DNA from: Flavobacteriaceae bacterium
GTDB lineage: Bacteria > Bacteroidota > Bacteroidia > Flavobacteriales > Flavobacteriaceae
Assembly (NCBI GenBank): GCA_002707025.1
Contig: PALG01000031.1
Coordinates: 124,001-188,000 of the forward strand
Reading direction: 5' to 3'
Length of the DNA stretch: 64,000 bases
Shown here: positions 37,673 to 45,748 of the stretch, in pieces
Position numbering within the stretch: the stretch's first letter is position 1
Layout: each line of letters opens with the position of its first letter
Notes under the pieces: generated by a model
What the model was told of the DNA's origin: nothing
The model's database searches: none
What the model saw: only the letters and a program-made list of their open reading frames with translations
Translations under genes and position numbers: made by a program

Positions 37673-38539
37673 ATGAAATTTCTAAAAATAATCGTTCCCT
37701 GTATCGTCATTTTCACTTCATTTAATACGCTAGCCCAAGGCAACCCATCTGAATTGAGTTTTGTCTTAGGTGATTCCAATTTGAAAGAAGAACGTAATCT
37801 GGAAAATGGATTGTATACCATTTATGTTAAAATAGTGGGTACGGAAGCAGACTCTATTGAAGTTGAAAAAAGTGAAAGTTTTGTAGAAGAAGGACCCATT
37901 GAAAACCCTGAATCAATTAGTGCCAATTTTAACAAGAATGATTTAGTGAAAAAATTCTCCTTCACTATTTCGAATAGAAAGAAGGTAAACATCAAAATAA
38001 AAAAGCATTATACCGTAGAGGACTCTATAAAAAAAGTTTCAAAAATTGATTTGAATTTTAAAAGTATAAAAAAACATAAATGGCAAACTACCTATGGTGT
38101 TTCGGGTATTTACCATGTAAATTCAGATACGTACAAAACGGTTCAAAATGGCACTAATTTTATGATAACCGAAGATGGCAGCCAGGGATTGGTAAGTCCT
38201 GTTCCTTTAATTATGTTCAGTTATATTAATTTGGAAAAACCCTCTTCCCTTGCTTGGTCGGGAGGGCTGGGTTTTGACACCCAAAATATTTCCCTGTTTT
38301 TTGGACCCTCCTATGTAATAGGCCAAAATTTGATTTTTACTGCCGGAGTTGCGCTACACAAACAAAAGAGACTCGATAATAAATATGACGTTGGCCAAAT
38401 AGTAGATGCGGCTATTGACTCCAACGATCTCAATACTGAATATTTTAGGGTAAATCCTTTTGTATCCCTTACTTTCAATTTAAGCAATAATCCTTTTAAA
38501 TCTTCCTCGTCTGGTAATGAGGAAACTTCAGACCAATAA
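37673..38539 (+). CDS. hypothetical exported protein, last gene of the two-component operon
   Basis: 288 residues. A signal peptide (FLKIIVPCIVIFTSFNTLAQ) precedes a beta-rich N-terminal half, a lysine-rich segment (IKKHYTVEDSIKK), and a C-terminal half with outer-membrane-protein-like strands (WSGGLGFDTQNISLFFGPSY, LIFTAGVALHKQKRL, FVSLTFNL). It has no recognised family. It starts 24 bases after the response regulator with no promoter seen between. Confidence 0.7.
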   Translation: MKFLKIIVPCIVIFTSFNTLAQGNPSELSFVLGDSNLKEERNLENGLYTIYVKIVGTEADSIEVEKSESFVEEGPIENPESISANFNKNDLVKKFSFTISNRKKVNIKIKKHYTVEDSIKKVSKIDLNFKSIKKHKWQTTYGVSGIYHVNSDTYKTVQNGTNFMITEDGSQGLVSPVPLIMFSYINLEKPSSLAWSGGLGFDTQNISLFFGPSYVIGQNLIFTAGVALHKQKRLDNKYDVGQIVDAAIDSNDLNTEYFRVNPFVSLTFNLSNNPFKSSSSGNEETSDQ

Positions 38540-38688
38540 TAATTGGTTTTAAACCGCTATTTCAAAAAGCAAAATTGTTGAGAGTCCGCCTTTTTTAGCA
38601 TGATGTTTCACTGTATTGAACAAAGAATCATAGTCTAAAATCACTCCCCCTAAAACAATGTTATGCATTAACAATCAATAAGTTGTAA

Positions 38689-38738
38689 AAATACCCCTTA
38701 TCGGGTATTTAGTTGCTTGCTTTCTAAGAATATTTTTA
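38689..38738 (+). promoter_or_regulatory. regulated promoter B: operator plus -7 box before the propeller lipoprotein
   Basis: AAATACCC (38689-38696), spacer cttatc, GGGTATTT (38703-38710): the fullest palindrome of the four. TATTTTTA (38731-38738) is the -7 box, one mismatch, 28 bases from the right half-site. The ATG is 28 bases after the box. The rest of the gap from 38540 shows no gene. Confidence 0.75.
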
Positions 38739-38765
38739 TCCCATTCAAACATTAAAATCATTCTT

Positions 38766-39794
38766 ATGAAAACAACAAACTACTACTACCTGTTATGGAT
38801 AGTCATTTTATTGCAAAGTTGTGCGACCACACAAAATGTGGACACCAACCAAATCCCTAAAGCTACAGCAAGCGCTTCTGAATTGGTTAGAATTACCGAT
38901 GAAGACATTCCCGAGTTCTCACCAAAGTTAGCTCCCGATGGTACAAAACTTATTTATACTTCTCGGGATGATGCAAAATATGGTACTGAAAGATGGAGCA
39001 TCCGCTTAAAGTCCGATGTCAACAAACCTGGATTCTCCCCTATTACCGATGCCCATTGCTTAAGTCCGTCATGGCACCCCAATTCCAATAAATTTATTTA
39101 TTCCTATTTCAAAGGCCAAGAACCTATTTTGGCTATCTCCAGCACGCAATCCCTTGGGATAACCTTTGTCGCACAGAAGGGCTATGGGGAATACGATTAC
39201 GATGCCTCTTATTCCCCAAATGGCGAGCGTATATTACTTTCTACCACTATTCAAGGTAAAACAGCCATTGGAATTGTCAACGCCAATGGTCAAAATTTCA
39301 CGTTAATTGGGGAAGGGGGTACTCCTGTTTGGCATCCCAGTGGAGAATCTATTGCGTTTGTAAAAAATAGTGGTGAATACACACACATATTTTTCTACAA
39401 TCTTAAAAACAATCAAATTACACAGATAACTTCTGGGGAGTTTCATCACCTCTACCCTCACTTTTCACCTAGCGGTGAGGAGTTTGTATTTGTTTCAAAT
39501 CGGGACAGTGAAACCTTTCACATATACACCATGAATATGGATGGAACCAACCTTACCCAGCTTACGACCGGTTCTACCACCGAAATACATCCTTTTTGGG
39601 GAACCGATGGTTACATCTATTTCAGTAGTGACGCTGGGACCAAGAAAAGAAAGTCGAGTTTCAATAGAGGAAACCCTAAAAGAGGTTTCAATTCATTTAA
39701 CGCTCAAAAAGATGCCGTAGCAGATCTTGTAAACCTTCACATAGGCTGGGATTATGCAGATATATGGCGCCTTAAACCTTTACTTATCCAATAA
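38766..39794 (+). CDS. lipoprotein with TolB-like (PD40) beta-propeller repeats
   Basis: 342 residues. The lipoprotein signal ends in LLQSCATT (Cys about residue 19). Repeats of the PD40/WD40-like type follow, each with an FSPxG or HPSG core: FSPKLAPDGTKLIYTSR, PSWHPNSNKFIYSY, ASYSPNGERILLST, PVWHPSGESIAFVKN and PHFSPSGEEFVFVSN. The fold is a propeller as in TolB. Beta-propellers of this sort bind proteins or sugars; the partner is unknown. A beta-barrel gene follows after 21 bases in the same unit. Confidence 0.85.
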   Translation: MKTTNYYYLLWIVILLQSCATTQNVDTNQIPKATASASELVRITDEDIPEFSPKLAPDGTKLIYTSRDDAKYGTERWSIRLKSDVNKPGFSPITDAHCLSPSWHPNSNKFIYSYFKGQEPILAISSTQSLGITFVAQKGYGEYDYDASYSPNGERILLSTTIQGKTAIGIVNANGQNFTLIGEGGTPVWHPSGESIAFVKNSGEYTHIFFYNLKNNQITQITSGEFHHLYPHFSPSGEEFVFVSNRDSETFHIYTMNMDGTNLTQLTTGSTTEIHPFWGTDGYIYFSSDAGTKKRKSSFNRGNPKRGFNSFNAQKDAVADLVNLHIGWDYADIWRLKPLLIQ

Positions 39795-39815
39795 TTAACC
39801 AACAAATTATTTATT

Positions 39816-40436
39816 ATGAAAAATTCATTATTCGTTTTATCCGTATTCTTTTTTCTTTCCGCAGTTAGCCTTCAAGCACAGCAAACCAGGTTTGGAGTCA
39901 AAGCGGGAGTAAACTTTGCCAGTATTTCGGGCGATGACACAGAAGATCTTTCGTCTAGAACCGGGCTTCATTTAGGTGCTGTCATGCAAATACCCTTTTC
40001 GGAACGGTTTTCGTTTCAGGGAGAGCTTCTCTATACAAGTGTGGGTGCCAAGTTTGAAGAAAGTGAAGATGGTTTCAGTTTAGAAAGTATTGAAAAACTA
40101 AACTATATCGCCCTCCCGATTTTAGCCAAATTTTACGCGGCACCTGGCTTCAGTCTTGAAGCAGGACCACAAGCCGCCTTCTTAGTGAGTGCAAAAAATG
40201 AAACCACCGCTTCTTTTGAAGGTGAAACGGAAACAGAAACCGAAGACATTGCAGAATTTATCTCTACGTTCGATTTGGCTTTTGCTCTTGGAGCAGCTTA
40301 TGAACTAGAAAACGGATTGTTCTTCTCTGCGCGTTATAATTTAGGTATTTCGAATATCGTAGCAGATGCTGGAGGCAGCGGCTACTCAAATCAAAATTCT
40401 GTGATTCAACTTTCTGCAGGATTTATGTTCAATTAA
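39816..40436 (+). CDS. porin-family outer-membrane beta-barrel protein
   Basis: 206 residues. The signal peptide (LFVLSVFFFLSAVSLQAQ) is followed by TRFGVKAGVNFASISGDD and about eight amphipathic strands, ending in IQLSAGFMFN, with a terminal aromatic residue region of outer-membrane type. It belongs to the OMP_b-brl_2/PorT-like group of small Bacteroidota barrels. It is probably cotranscribed with the propeller lipoprotein and ends before a strong terminator. Confidence 0.85.
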   Translation: MKNSLFVLSVFFFLSAVSLQAQQTRFGVKAGVNFASISGDDTEDLSSRTGLHLGAVMQIPFSERFSFQGELLYTSVGAKFEESEDGFSLESIEKLNYIALPILAKFYAAPGFSLEAGPQAAFLVSAKNETTASFEGETETETEDIAEFISTFDLAFALGAAYELENGLFFSARYNLGISNIVADAGGSGYSNQNSVIQLSAGFMFN

Positions 40437-40465
40437 GTATAGTAGTTTGATTAATTGTTCATGTA

Positions 40466-40497
40466 AGGGGGCAATTTCAAAAAGCCCCCTTTTTTTA
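40466..40497 (+). terminator. terminator after the porin-family gene
   Basis: AGGGGGC (40466-40472), an 11-base loop, GCCCCCT (40484-40490), then a run of T to 40497. It isolates the unit from the following lipoprotein gene. Confidence 0.9.
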
Positions 40498-40651
40498 ACA
40501 AATCAACATTAAAAACACTTTTATACTTATTTAGCATCCCCATAATGGCAAGCGGTTCTAAAACAATCTTTCCATAGCGTAAGATGCATTTTTTAGCAGA
40601 TGCGCCTATTTATATCTTTTTTAAATTCACAAAACTATAATCCAAACAATT

Positions 40652-41722
40652 ATGATAACATCACCCCTTAAAATAGTAGTAACCTCAATACTTATTACCC
40701 TTACAGGTCTATTTTTTTCGGCTTGTAGTAAAGACGACGACGCTTCAAATAACAACGACGATGATACCCCGCAATTGGTGTATGTAGTAACCAACGTTGG
40801 TAACGGCGGAGTAACCTCCATAAACGATGGTGACGATTTAGAAAATCTTTTCATTGTACAGTCCATTCCTTCCGTTCCTTCTGTTTCGTATAATGCAAAC
40901 TTGCCCCTTACGCTATATTTCAACGACAAGATTTTAGTACCTTCTATTGAAGACAACATTTTAGTGACTATGAATGGCGAGGAAGTAGGTGGAAACATCT
41001 ATATCAATGAATCCTTTAATGGATATGCCATTTTAACCTTTACTCCTTTTGAAACCTATGAAGATAATAGTGATATTGTATTTACTTTATCAAGTGGGGT
41101 ACAAGATGATGGAGGTAATGGTTTGGATTCAGATTATGTTTTTTCCTATACCGCTGAAACCACTTCCAACGGGGAATTTACCAATAATGGGTCCTTTGAA
41201 AATACCAGTGGTATAGATTTTATTGGGGACGGAAGTATTTTGGAAGGAACCCAAGGCTGTGTAAACCCCGTAGATGGATCTAAATTTGCAGCCATTACTA
41301 CAGGGAATCAATTAATCTCTTCAGGAAATGCCATTGGAGGGACCTCAAGTGTCCTATTATTAGGACCCATCGAAAATACTTTCTCAAGTGTTTCTTTTGA
41401 ATACAACTTTCTGTCCTCAGAGTTTCAGGAATTTGTCGGTTCAGAATACGACGACACAGCAACCATCACTGTAGTAGGGCCCGATGGTGTAAACACTTCT
41501 TTTATCACCAGTGTCAATACCGTAGGAAAAAACAACACCCAATGTATTGACTTTCCAAATCTTCCCGACGACGGAGACGAATATGCCGGAGAAACGGGTT
41601 GGGTTGTCAAAAACGTGAACGGAAACGTGGGAACACCTGCATACCTAATTATTACCGTTACAGATGTTGGGGATGAAATTTATTCTTCGGCACTTACAGT
41701 AGACAACATTGCCTTTAATTAG
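40652..41722 (+). CDS. lipoprotein with SbsA-like Ig domain and choice-of-anchor-like domain
   Basis: 356 residues. Lipobox LFFSACSKDDD (Cys about residue 26). Residues of about 70-170 resemble an SbsA-type Ig-like domain (LPLTLYFNDKILVPSIEDNI, then YAILTFTPFETYEDNSDIVF). The C-terminal half contains FEYNFLSSEFQEFVGSEYDD and resembles the choice-of-anchor L family of surface proteins. No T9SS tail is present, so anchoring is by lipid. Its upstream region lacks the TACCC-N6-GGGTA repeat that its neighbours have. Confidence 0.72.
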   Translation: MITSPLKIVVTSILITLTGLFFSACSKDDDASNNNDDDTPQLVYVVTNVGNGGVTSINDGDDLENLFIVQSIPSVPSVSYNANLPLTLYFNDKILVPSIEDNILVTMNGEEVGGNIYINESFNGYAILTFTPFETYEDNSDIVFTLSSGVQDDGGNGLDSDYVFSYTAETTSNGEFTNNGSFENTSGIDFIGDGSILEGTQGCVNPVDGSKFAAITTGNQLISSGNAIGGTSSVLLLGPIENTFSSVSFEYNFLSSEFQEFVGSEYDDTATITVVGPDGVNTSFITSVNTVGKNNTQCIDFPNLPDDGDEYAGETGWVVKNVNGNVGTPAYLIITVTDVGDEIYSSALTVDNIAFN

Positions 41723-41743
41723 TTTTCATTTTCGATTGGCCTT

Positions 41744-41775
41744 AAAGGGAGTATCCTGTTCGATACTCCCTTTTT
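41744..41775 (+). terminator. terminator after the Ig-domain lipoprotein gene
   Basis: AAAGGGAGTATC (41744-41755), a 6-base loop, GATACTCCCTTT (41762-41773) and more T: a perfect 12-bp stem. Confidence 0.92.
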
Positions 41776-41782
41776 GACATAA

Positions 41783-41832
41783 ATATACCCTAGAGAGGGT
41801 ATTTCCTTGCCCGTATTTCCATAATACATTTG
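41783..41832 (+). promoter_or_regulatory. regulated promoter C: operator plus -7 box before the PEGA gene
   Basis: TACCC (41786-41790), spacer tagaga, GGGTATTT (41797-41804), then TACATTTG (41825-41832), a full TAnnTTTG match, 28 bases from the right half-site. The ATG is 30 bases after the box. The element starts just 8 bases after the preceding terminator. Confidence 0.8.
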
Positions 41833-41861
41833 AACTGAATAAATTATAACCAATCTGTATT

Positions 41862-42548
41862 ATGAAAAATTTAGTTTTTATTATTTGTATGTTTTTCCTA
41901 GCTGCCCCGGTAGTTAAGGCCAGTACGATTGAAGATGTGGTAGGTAAAAAAAGAGTAGAATTAGGGGTTTCTGAAAGTGATGCCGAAATCTATGTGAATG
42001 GAAAAATGATCGGGAAAGGGTCTGCTGAAGTTACGGTCCCTTCAGACGATTGTGTCACGGTAATTGTAAAAAAAGTAGGGTTCCTTTCTGAAAAGATTGA
42101 ATTCTGCAATAAGAAAAAAATGACCAAGCCACCCAAAACCCATTATATTGAAATGAAGCGGGATGACGCCTACGATGCTTCTATCCAAACCGATATCGCC
42201 AATATTGATATTGAACTTAAGGTGGAAAACATGGACAAGGATCAAGCGTGGAAGTTGATCAACCAAATTGTTCTTTCCTACATCGATGTGATTGAAATGA
42301 CCGATAAAGAAACCGGTTACTTAAGAACTTCTTGGTCCTTAAAAACTTTTAAGCAAAATACGGTAAGAACGCGAATTATAGTAAAAGAAGCCTCTACCGA
42401 TCCTTTGGTATTTAAGGTCAAGCTGGTGAGTGAATCCTCTGGATTGCCTATGGTAAGCGTAAAGAGCGATGAATTGTTTAAAGAGTGGGATCGTGTATTA
42501 CGAAGCTATTCCAACCTTATTTCCGAATTTCAAGCGAGGGTGAAATAG
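41862..42548 (+). CDS. exported PEGA-domain protein
   Basis: 228 residues with a signal peptide (VFIICMFFLAAPVVKAS). Residues of about 32-80 resemble a PEGA domain (AEIYVNGKMIGKGSAEVTVP, then VIVKKVGFLSEKIEF), a small surface-associated beta domain. The remaining 150 residues, starting QTDIANIDIELKVENMDKDQ and containing YLRTSWSLKTFKQNTVRTRI, are alpha/beta and have no family I recognise. It is probably periplasmic. Confidence 0.8.
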   Translation: MKNLVFIICMFFLAAPVVKASTIEDVVGKKRVELGVSESDAEIYVNGKMIGKGSAEVTVPSDDCVTVIVKKVGFLSEKIEFCNKKKMTKPPKTHYIEMKRDDAYDASIQTDIANIDIELKVENMDKDQAWKLINQIVLSYIDVIEMTDKETGYLRTSWSLKTFKQNTVRTRIIVKEASTDPLVFKVKLVSESSGLPMVSVKSDELFKEWDRVLRSYSNLISEFQARVK

Positions 42549-42572
42549 CCCAACTTCAATAACTAACCAAGC

Positions 42573-42599
42573 AAAGGAGCTCTTTTAGAGCTCCTTTTT
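42573..42599 (+). terminator. terminator after the PEGA gene
   Basis: AAAGGAGCTC (42573-42582), loop tttta, GAGCTCCTTT (42588-42597), then T: a 10-bp perfect stem. The next operator begins 8 bases later. Confidence 0.9.
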
Positions 42600-42606
42600 G
42601 CATCAA

Positions 42607-42656
42607 AAATACCTTATAGAGGGTATTTCGTACCAGTTATAGCAACAGTACATTTG
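42607..42656 (+). promoter_or_regulatory. regulated promoter D: operator plus -7 box before the Gly/Ser lipoprotein
   Basis: TACCT (42610-42614, one change from TACCC), spacer tataga, GGGTATTT (42621-42628), then TACATTTG (42649-42656), again 28 bases from the right half-site. The ATG is 24 bases after the box. The -7 box is identical to that of promoter C. Confidence 0.78.
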
Positions 42657-42679
42657 AGAAACAAAAAAACAAAACCCAC

Positions 42680-43516
42680 ATGAAAAAATTCAAACTATTA
42701 GCATTTGCCTTTTTAAGCATGGCCTTCCTATTTGTTTCTTGCGAAGAGGAGGAGGAAGCACAAGAAGAGGTAGAAGTAGAAGTAAACGAGTTCTCTATTA
42801 TTCCTTCTACCACTTCGGGGAGGCCAAATAATTACTTGGGCTGTATCGAAATTTCAAATCGAGTAACCACTATTGAAGTTTGGGACCATGGCCAAATTGA
42901 TGGTGATATCGTTTCCATTATTGCCAATGGGAATAGAATTATTGATGAAGAAGTTTTGGATGGCCCCTCCAATCCTATTACTGTAGATTATGATTTCAGT
43001 AACAATGGATTTAATTACGTCACGCTTTTTGCGCACAACCTAGGAGATATTGCCCCAAACACCTGTACGATTGCCATTAATGGTGTTGAATTTGTCTTAG
43101 AAGCAAACCTCGATGCCAATGGTGCTATCGATGTAATTGTGACGGGTTATGGAGTAGATTGTTCTGATGCTGGCGGAAGTGGCTCCGGAGGTTCTGGCTC
43201 GGGCGGAAGTGGCTCTGGAGGTTCTGGGTCTGGTGGCTCGGGCTCTGGAGTGACAACAGGTGATGTAAAGTTTTGGACCGATGCAGACTACGGTTGCGGA
43301 CCTATCTCTGTGAGTGTTAGCGGAGAAGGAAGCTCTACCATTACGGGTTATTTTGAAAGTGGTGCCCCCGATTGTTCCAATACCTCAGCAGGTGGAAATT
43401 TCAATGATTTAGATCCGGGTACTTATAGCTTTACTGCTTCTTGCGATGGCATTAACTGGGATGGAACTTTCGAAATAGAAGAGAACTCCTGTTTACGATA
43501 CCAACTGCTTCATTAA
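42680..43516 (+). CDS. lipoprotein with Gly/Ser linker
   Basis: 278 residues. Lipobox in LFVSCEEEEEAQ (Cys about residue 21), followed by a glutamate-rich stretch. An N-terminal beta domain of about 120 residues, a 26-residue Gly/Ser linker (residues 165-190) and a C-terminal domain starting GDVKFWTDADYGCGPISVSV follow; that domain has four cysteines (CGP, DCSN, SCDG, NSCL). The architecture suggests two binding modules joined by a flexible linker at the cell surface. I recognise no family. Confidence 0.75.
   Translation: MKKFKLLAFAFLSMAFLFVSCEEEEEAQEEVEVEVNEFSIIPSTTSGRPNNYLGCIEISNRVTTIEVWDHGQIDGDIVSIIANGNRIIDEEVLDGPSNPITVDYDFSNNGFNYVTLFAHNLGDIAPNTCTIAINGVEFVLEANLDANGAIDVIVTGYGVDCSDAGGSGSGGSGSGGSGSGGSGSGGSGSGVTTGDVKFWTDADYGCGPISVSVSGEGSSTITGYFESGAPDCSNTSAGGNFNDLDPGTYSFTASCDGINWDGTFEIEENSCLRYQLLH
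43172..43249 (+). repeat. in-frame Gly/Ser-coding tandem repeat
   Basis: 26 codons encode only Gly and Ser in a GSGGSG pattern. The DNA units (for example ggctctggaggttctgg) are imperfect copies with synonymous changes, so the tract can change length by slippage but has not been recently homogenised. Confidence 0.9.
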
Positions 43517-43551
43517 TTAAGATTGGTTTTTTAATGATGTTTGTTTCAATG

Positions 43552-43578
43552 AAAAAGGCTGCCTAAGGCAGCCTTTTT
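43552..43578. terminator. bidirectional terminator between lipoprotein and M49-like peptidase genes
   Basis: AAAAAGGCTGCC (43552-43563), loop taa, GGCAGCCTTTTT (43567-43578). The A and T flanks make it work in both directions for two convergent genes. Confidence 0.92.
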
Positions 43579-43604
43579 CTATTTCTTCAAAATTGGTTGC
43601 TATG

Positions 43605-45629
43605 TTACAGGTTTGAATAGTTTTTACTGTAATATAACATTTGCTCTTCGAAGGAAGCAGGTTGTTCAATGGTAAATCCACTAATTTCCCCAGCTTCATC
43701 TTCCGTAGGGACCAACAAAGGATTTACAAAACCACTGTAAGGAGCCGATTTAAATTTACTATTACGCTTCAATACTTCAGCATGCAATTCCTGATCTACT
43801 TTTACACCGTAATCCTCAACCAACGCCTTCGCAGCTTCATAATCCCCCTCACTTGTAATTCGCTGGGTTTCTTTCAACAACTCTCCAAAGAGCTCACGAA
43901 GTTTTTGATAGTCATTAATGTTGTAGTAGGTTTTTCCGTCTCTGCTAATTTTCTCAATGACATTGGCCTCTTTTCCTTTTTCAAAAACCCAAGCACTCAC
44001 CCATTGACGGTTACGCATGTGAGCTTCCTCTACATCGTCCCCCAAATTCAAACGAATTAATTGTGTCATTAGTCCGTTTCTGATATACCCATCATACGCA
44101 GCTTTTCCGGTTTCCTCCCAGTTATCGGTTAATCCCAATTCCTGTAACTTCGGATCCATCAAGTAATACAATCCGAATAAATCGGCACGCCCTTCTTCGA
44201 TCGTGGATTTATAACTTTTCAAGGTTTCCTTTGGTGTACCAACACCAGGATTGATCTGCCCAGAGGCATGCCCTACTACTTCGTGAAGTGCCGTATGTAG
44301 TTTATCGGCCTGTTGACCATAGGCTTCTTCCAAACGAATTTCCTCTTCATCATTGGCAAACTCTTTCAGCCTTCCACTTCCACCGGCATTACTGTAAGCA
44401 TTAATGATATTTCCTAGGGAAACCGACTTACTTCCATGCGCTTGGCGAATCCAGTTATTATTAGGCAAGTTCACTCCAATGGGTGTACTTGGGGAAGCAT
44501 CTCCTGCTTCGCCAGCTACAATCACTGTTTTATAAGATACCCCTTTTACTTCTTTCTTTTTGTGTTCAGGCATTAAGGGTGAGTTGTCTTCAAACCATTG
44601 AGCCTCTTTTGAAAGTACAGCCATTTTTTTGGACATATCAAAATCCTTGATCTGCACGATGGTTTCATAAGAGCCTTTGTACCCTTTTGGATCGTTATAT
44701 ACTTCAATAAAACCATTGATCCAATCGATATCGCCTTCTGTAGATGCTACCCATGCTACTGCATAATCGTCCCAGGTATCTAAGCTTCCGGTTTTGTAAT
44801 ATTCGATCAATAATCCTAACGCTTTCGCCTGATTCTCATTTTCGGCAACTCCTTGCGCTTTTTCCAACCAAAAAATGATTCGGTCGATTGCCTCTCCGTA
44901 CATGCCCCCACTTTTATAGACTTTTTCCACCAATTGTCCATTTTCCTTCACCAATTGGGTATTTAAGCCTAATTCAATAGGTTCGTTAGCATCTACCGAT
45001 TTACTTCCGTAGAAAGCTTCTACTTCGGCAGTTGTTACATCGGGACCATAAAAATTAATGGCACTTTCCAATACAATGTCCGCATCTTTGCTAAGGTTCA
45101 CTTTTTTAGCATCCTGATCGTTAAAGATTACTTCCAAAGCTTCCCCTTCCAACGTAGTATTGGTTTCAGAAAGTAGGGTTTGTAAATAGTCTTTACTGAA
45201 ATCGGGTTTTATCTTATCATTACTGTAATGATGATGGATTCCATTGGAAAACCAAACTCGCTTTAAATAGGTTTCAAAGTTCTTCCAATCGTCAGAAGTT
45301 TTGTCTCCTTGATAGGTAGTATACACATTTTCTAGGGCATCCCTGATCTCCAAATTATGTCGGTAGTTTTGTGCCCACATAATATCACGCCCTTCTAAAC
45401 CGGCCTGAGTAAGGTAGTAAACTAGTTTTTGTTCGTCTAGGGAAAGATTTTCAAATCCTGGGATTTGATAACGAAGAATTTTCAAGTCGGCAAATTGATC
45501 TACTACGTATTGAAAATCGGTTTGTTGTTCGGTTTTTTCAGCTACCTCGGGTTCATTCTTTTTCGAATCGGCACACGAAAAAAGAATCATTCCGCTTACG
45601 GCTGCTGCCCATAAAAAATGATGTTTCAT
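43605..45629 (-). CDS. M49-family dipeptidyl-peptidase III-like lipoprotein
   Basis: 674 residues. Lipobox LFSCADSKK (Cys about residue 19). The zinc motif LHEVVGHASGQI (HExxGH type, here HEVVGH) and the downstream TIEEGRADLFGLYYL (EExRA-D) are the M49 signature. Similar Bacteroidota proteins are often mislabelled as dihydrofolate reductase. It probably cleaves dipeptides from short peptides in the periplasm or at the surface. It is monocistronic, with a terminator in common with the previous gene. Confidence 0.85.
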   Translation of the reverse strand: MKHHFLWAAAVSGMILFSCADSKKNEPEVAEKTEQQTDFQYVVDQFADLKILRYQIPGFENLSLDEQKLVYYLTQAGLEGRDIMWAQNYRHNLEIRDALENVYTTYQGDKTSDDWKNFETYLKRVWFSNGIHHHYSNDKIKPDFSKDYLQTLLSETNTTLEGEALEVIFNDQDAKKVNLSKDADIVLESAINFYGPDVTTAEVEAFYGSKSVDANEPIELGLNTQLVKENGQLVEKVYKSGGMYGEAIDRIIFWLEKAQGVAENENQAKALGLLIEYYKTGSLDTWDDYAVAWVASTEGDIDWINGFIEVYNDPKGYKGSYETIVQIKDFDMSKKMAVLSKEAQWFEDNSPLMPEHKKKEVKGVSYKTVIVAGEAGDASPSTPIGVNLPNNNWIRQAHGSKSVSLGNIINAYSNAGGSGRLKEFANDEEEIRLEEAYGQQADKLHTALHEVVGHASGQINPGVGTPKETLKSYKSTIEEGRADLFGLYYLMDPKLQELGLTDNWEETGKAAYDGYIRNGLMTQLIRLNLGDDVEEAHMRNRQWVSAWVFEKGKEANVIEKISRDGKTYYNINDYQKLRELFGELLKETQRITSEGDYEAAKALVEDYGVKVDQELHAEVLKRNSKFKSAPYSGFVNPLLVPTEDEAGEISGFTIEQPASFEEQMLYYSKNYSNL

Positions 45630-45748
45630 GATTGTTTGAAATTTTGATTTTCACAAAGGTAACAAATTAAAGGCTGTGGAAAGTAGTTTGCCTTTCAAGG
45701 ATGCAAAGAAATTGCCTATCTTAGCATGACTAACCAATAGCTCTCACA

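Noticed and set aside
43605-45629. Dihydrofolate reductase
   Set aside because: Related Bacteroidota proteins carry this label in databases, but the HEVVGH and EEGRAD motifs and the length belong to M49 peptidases, not to DHFR.
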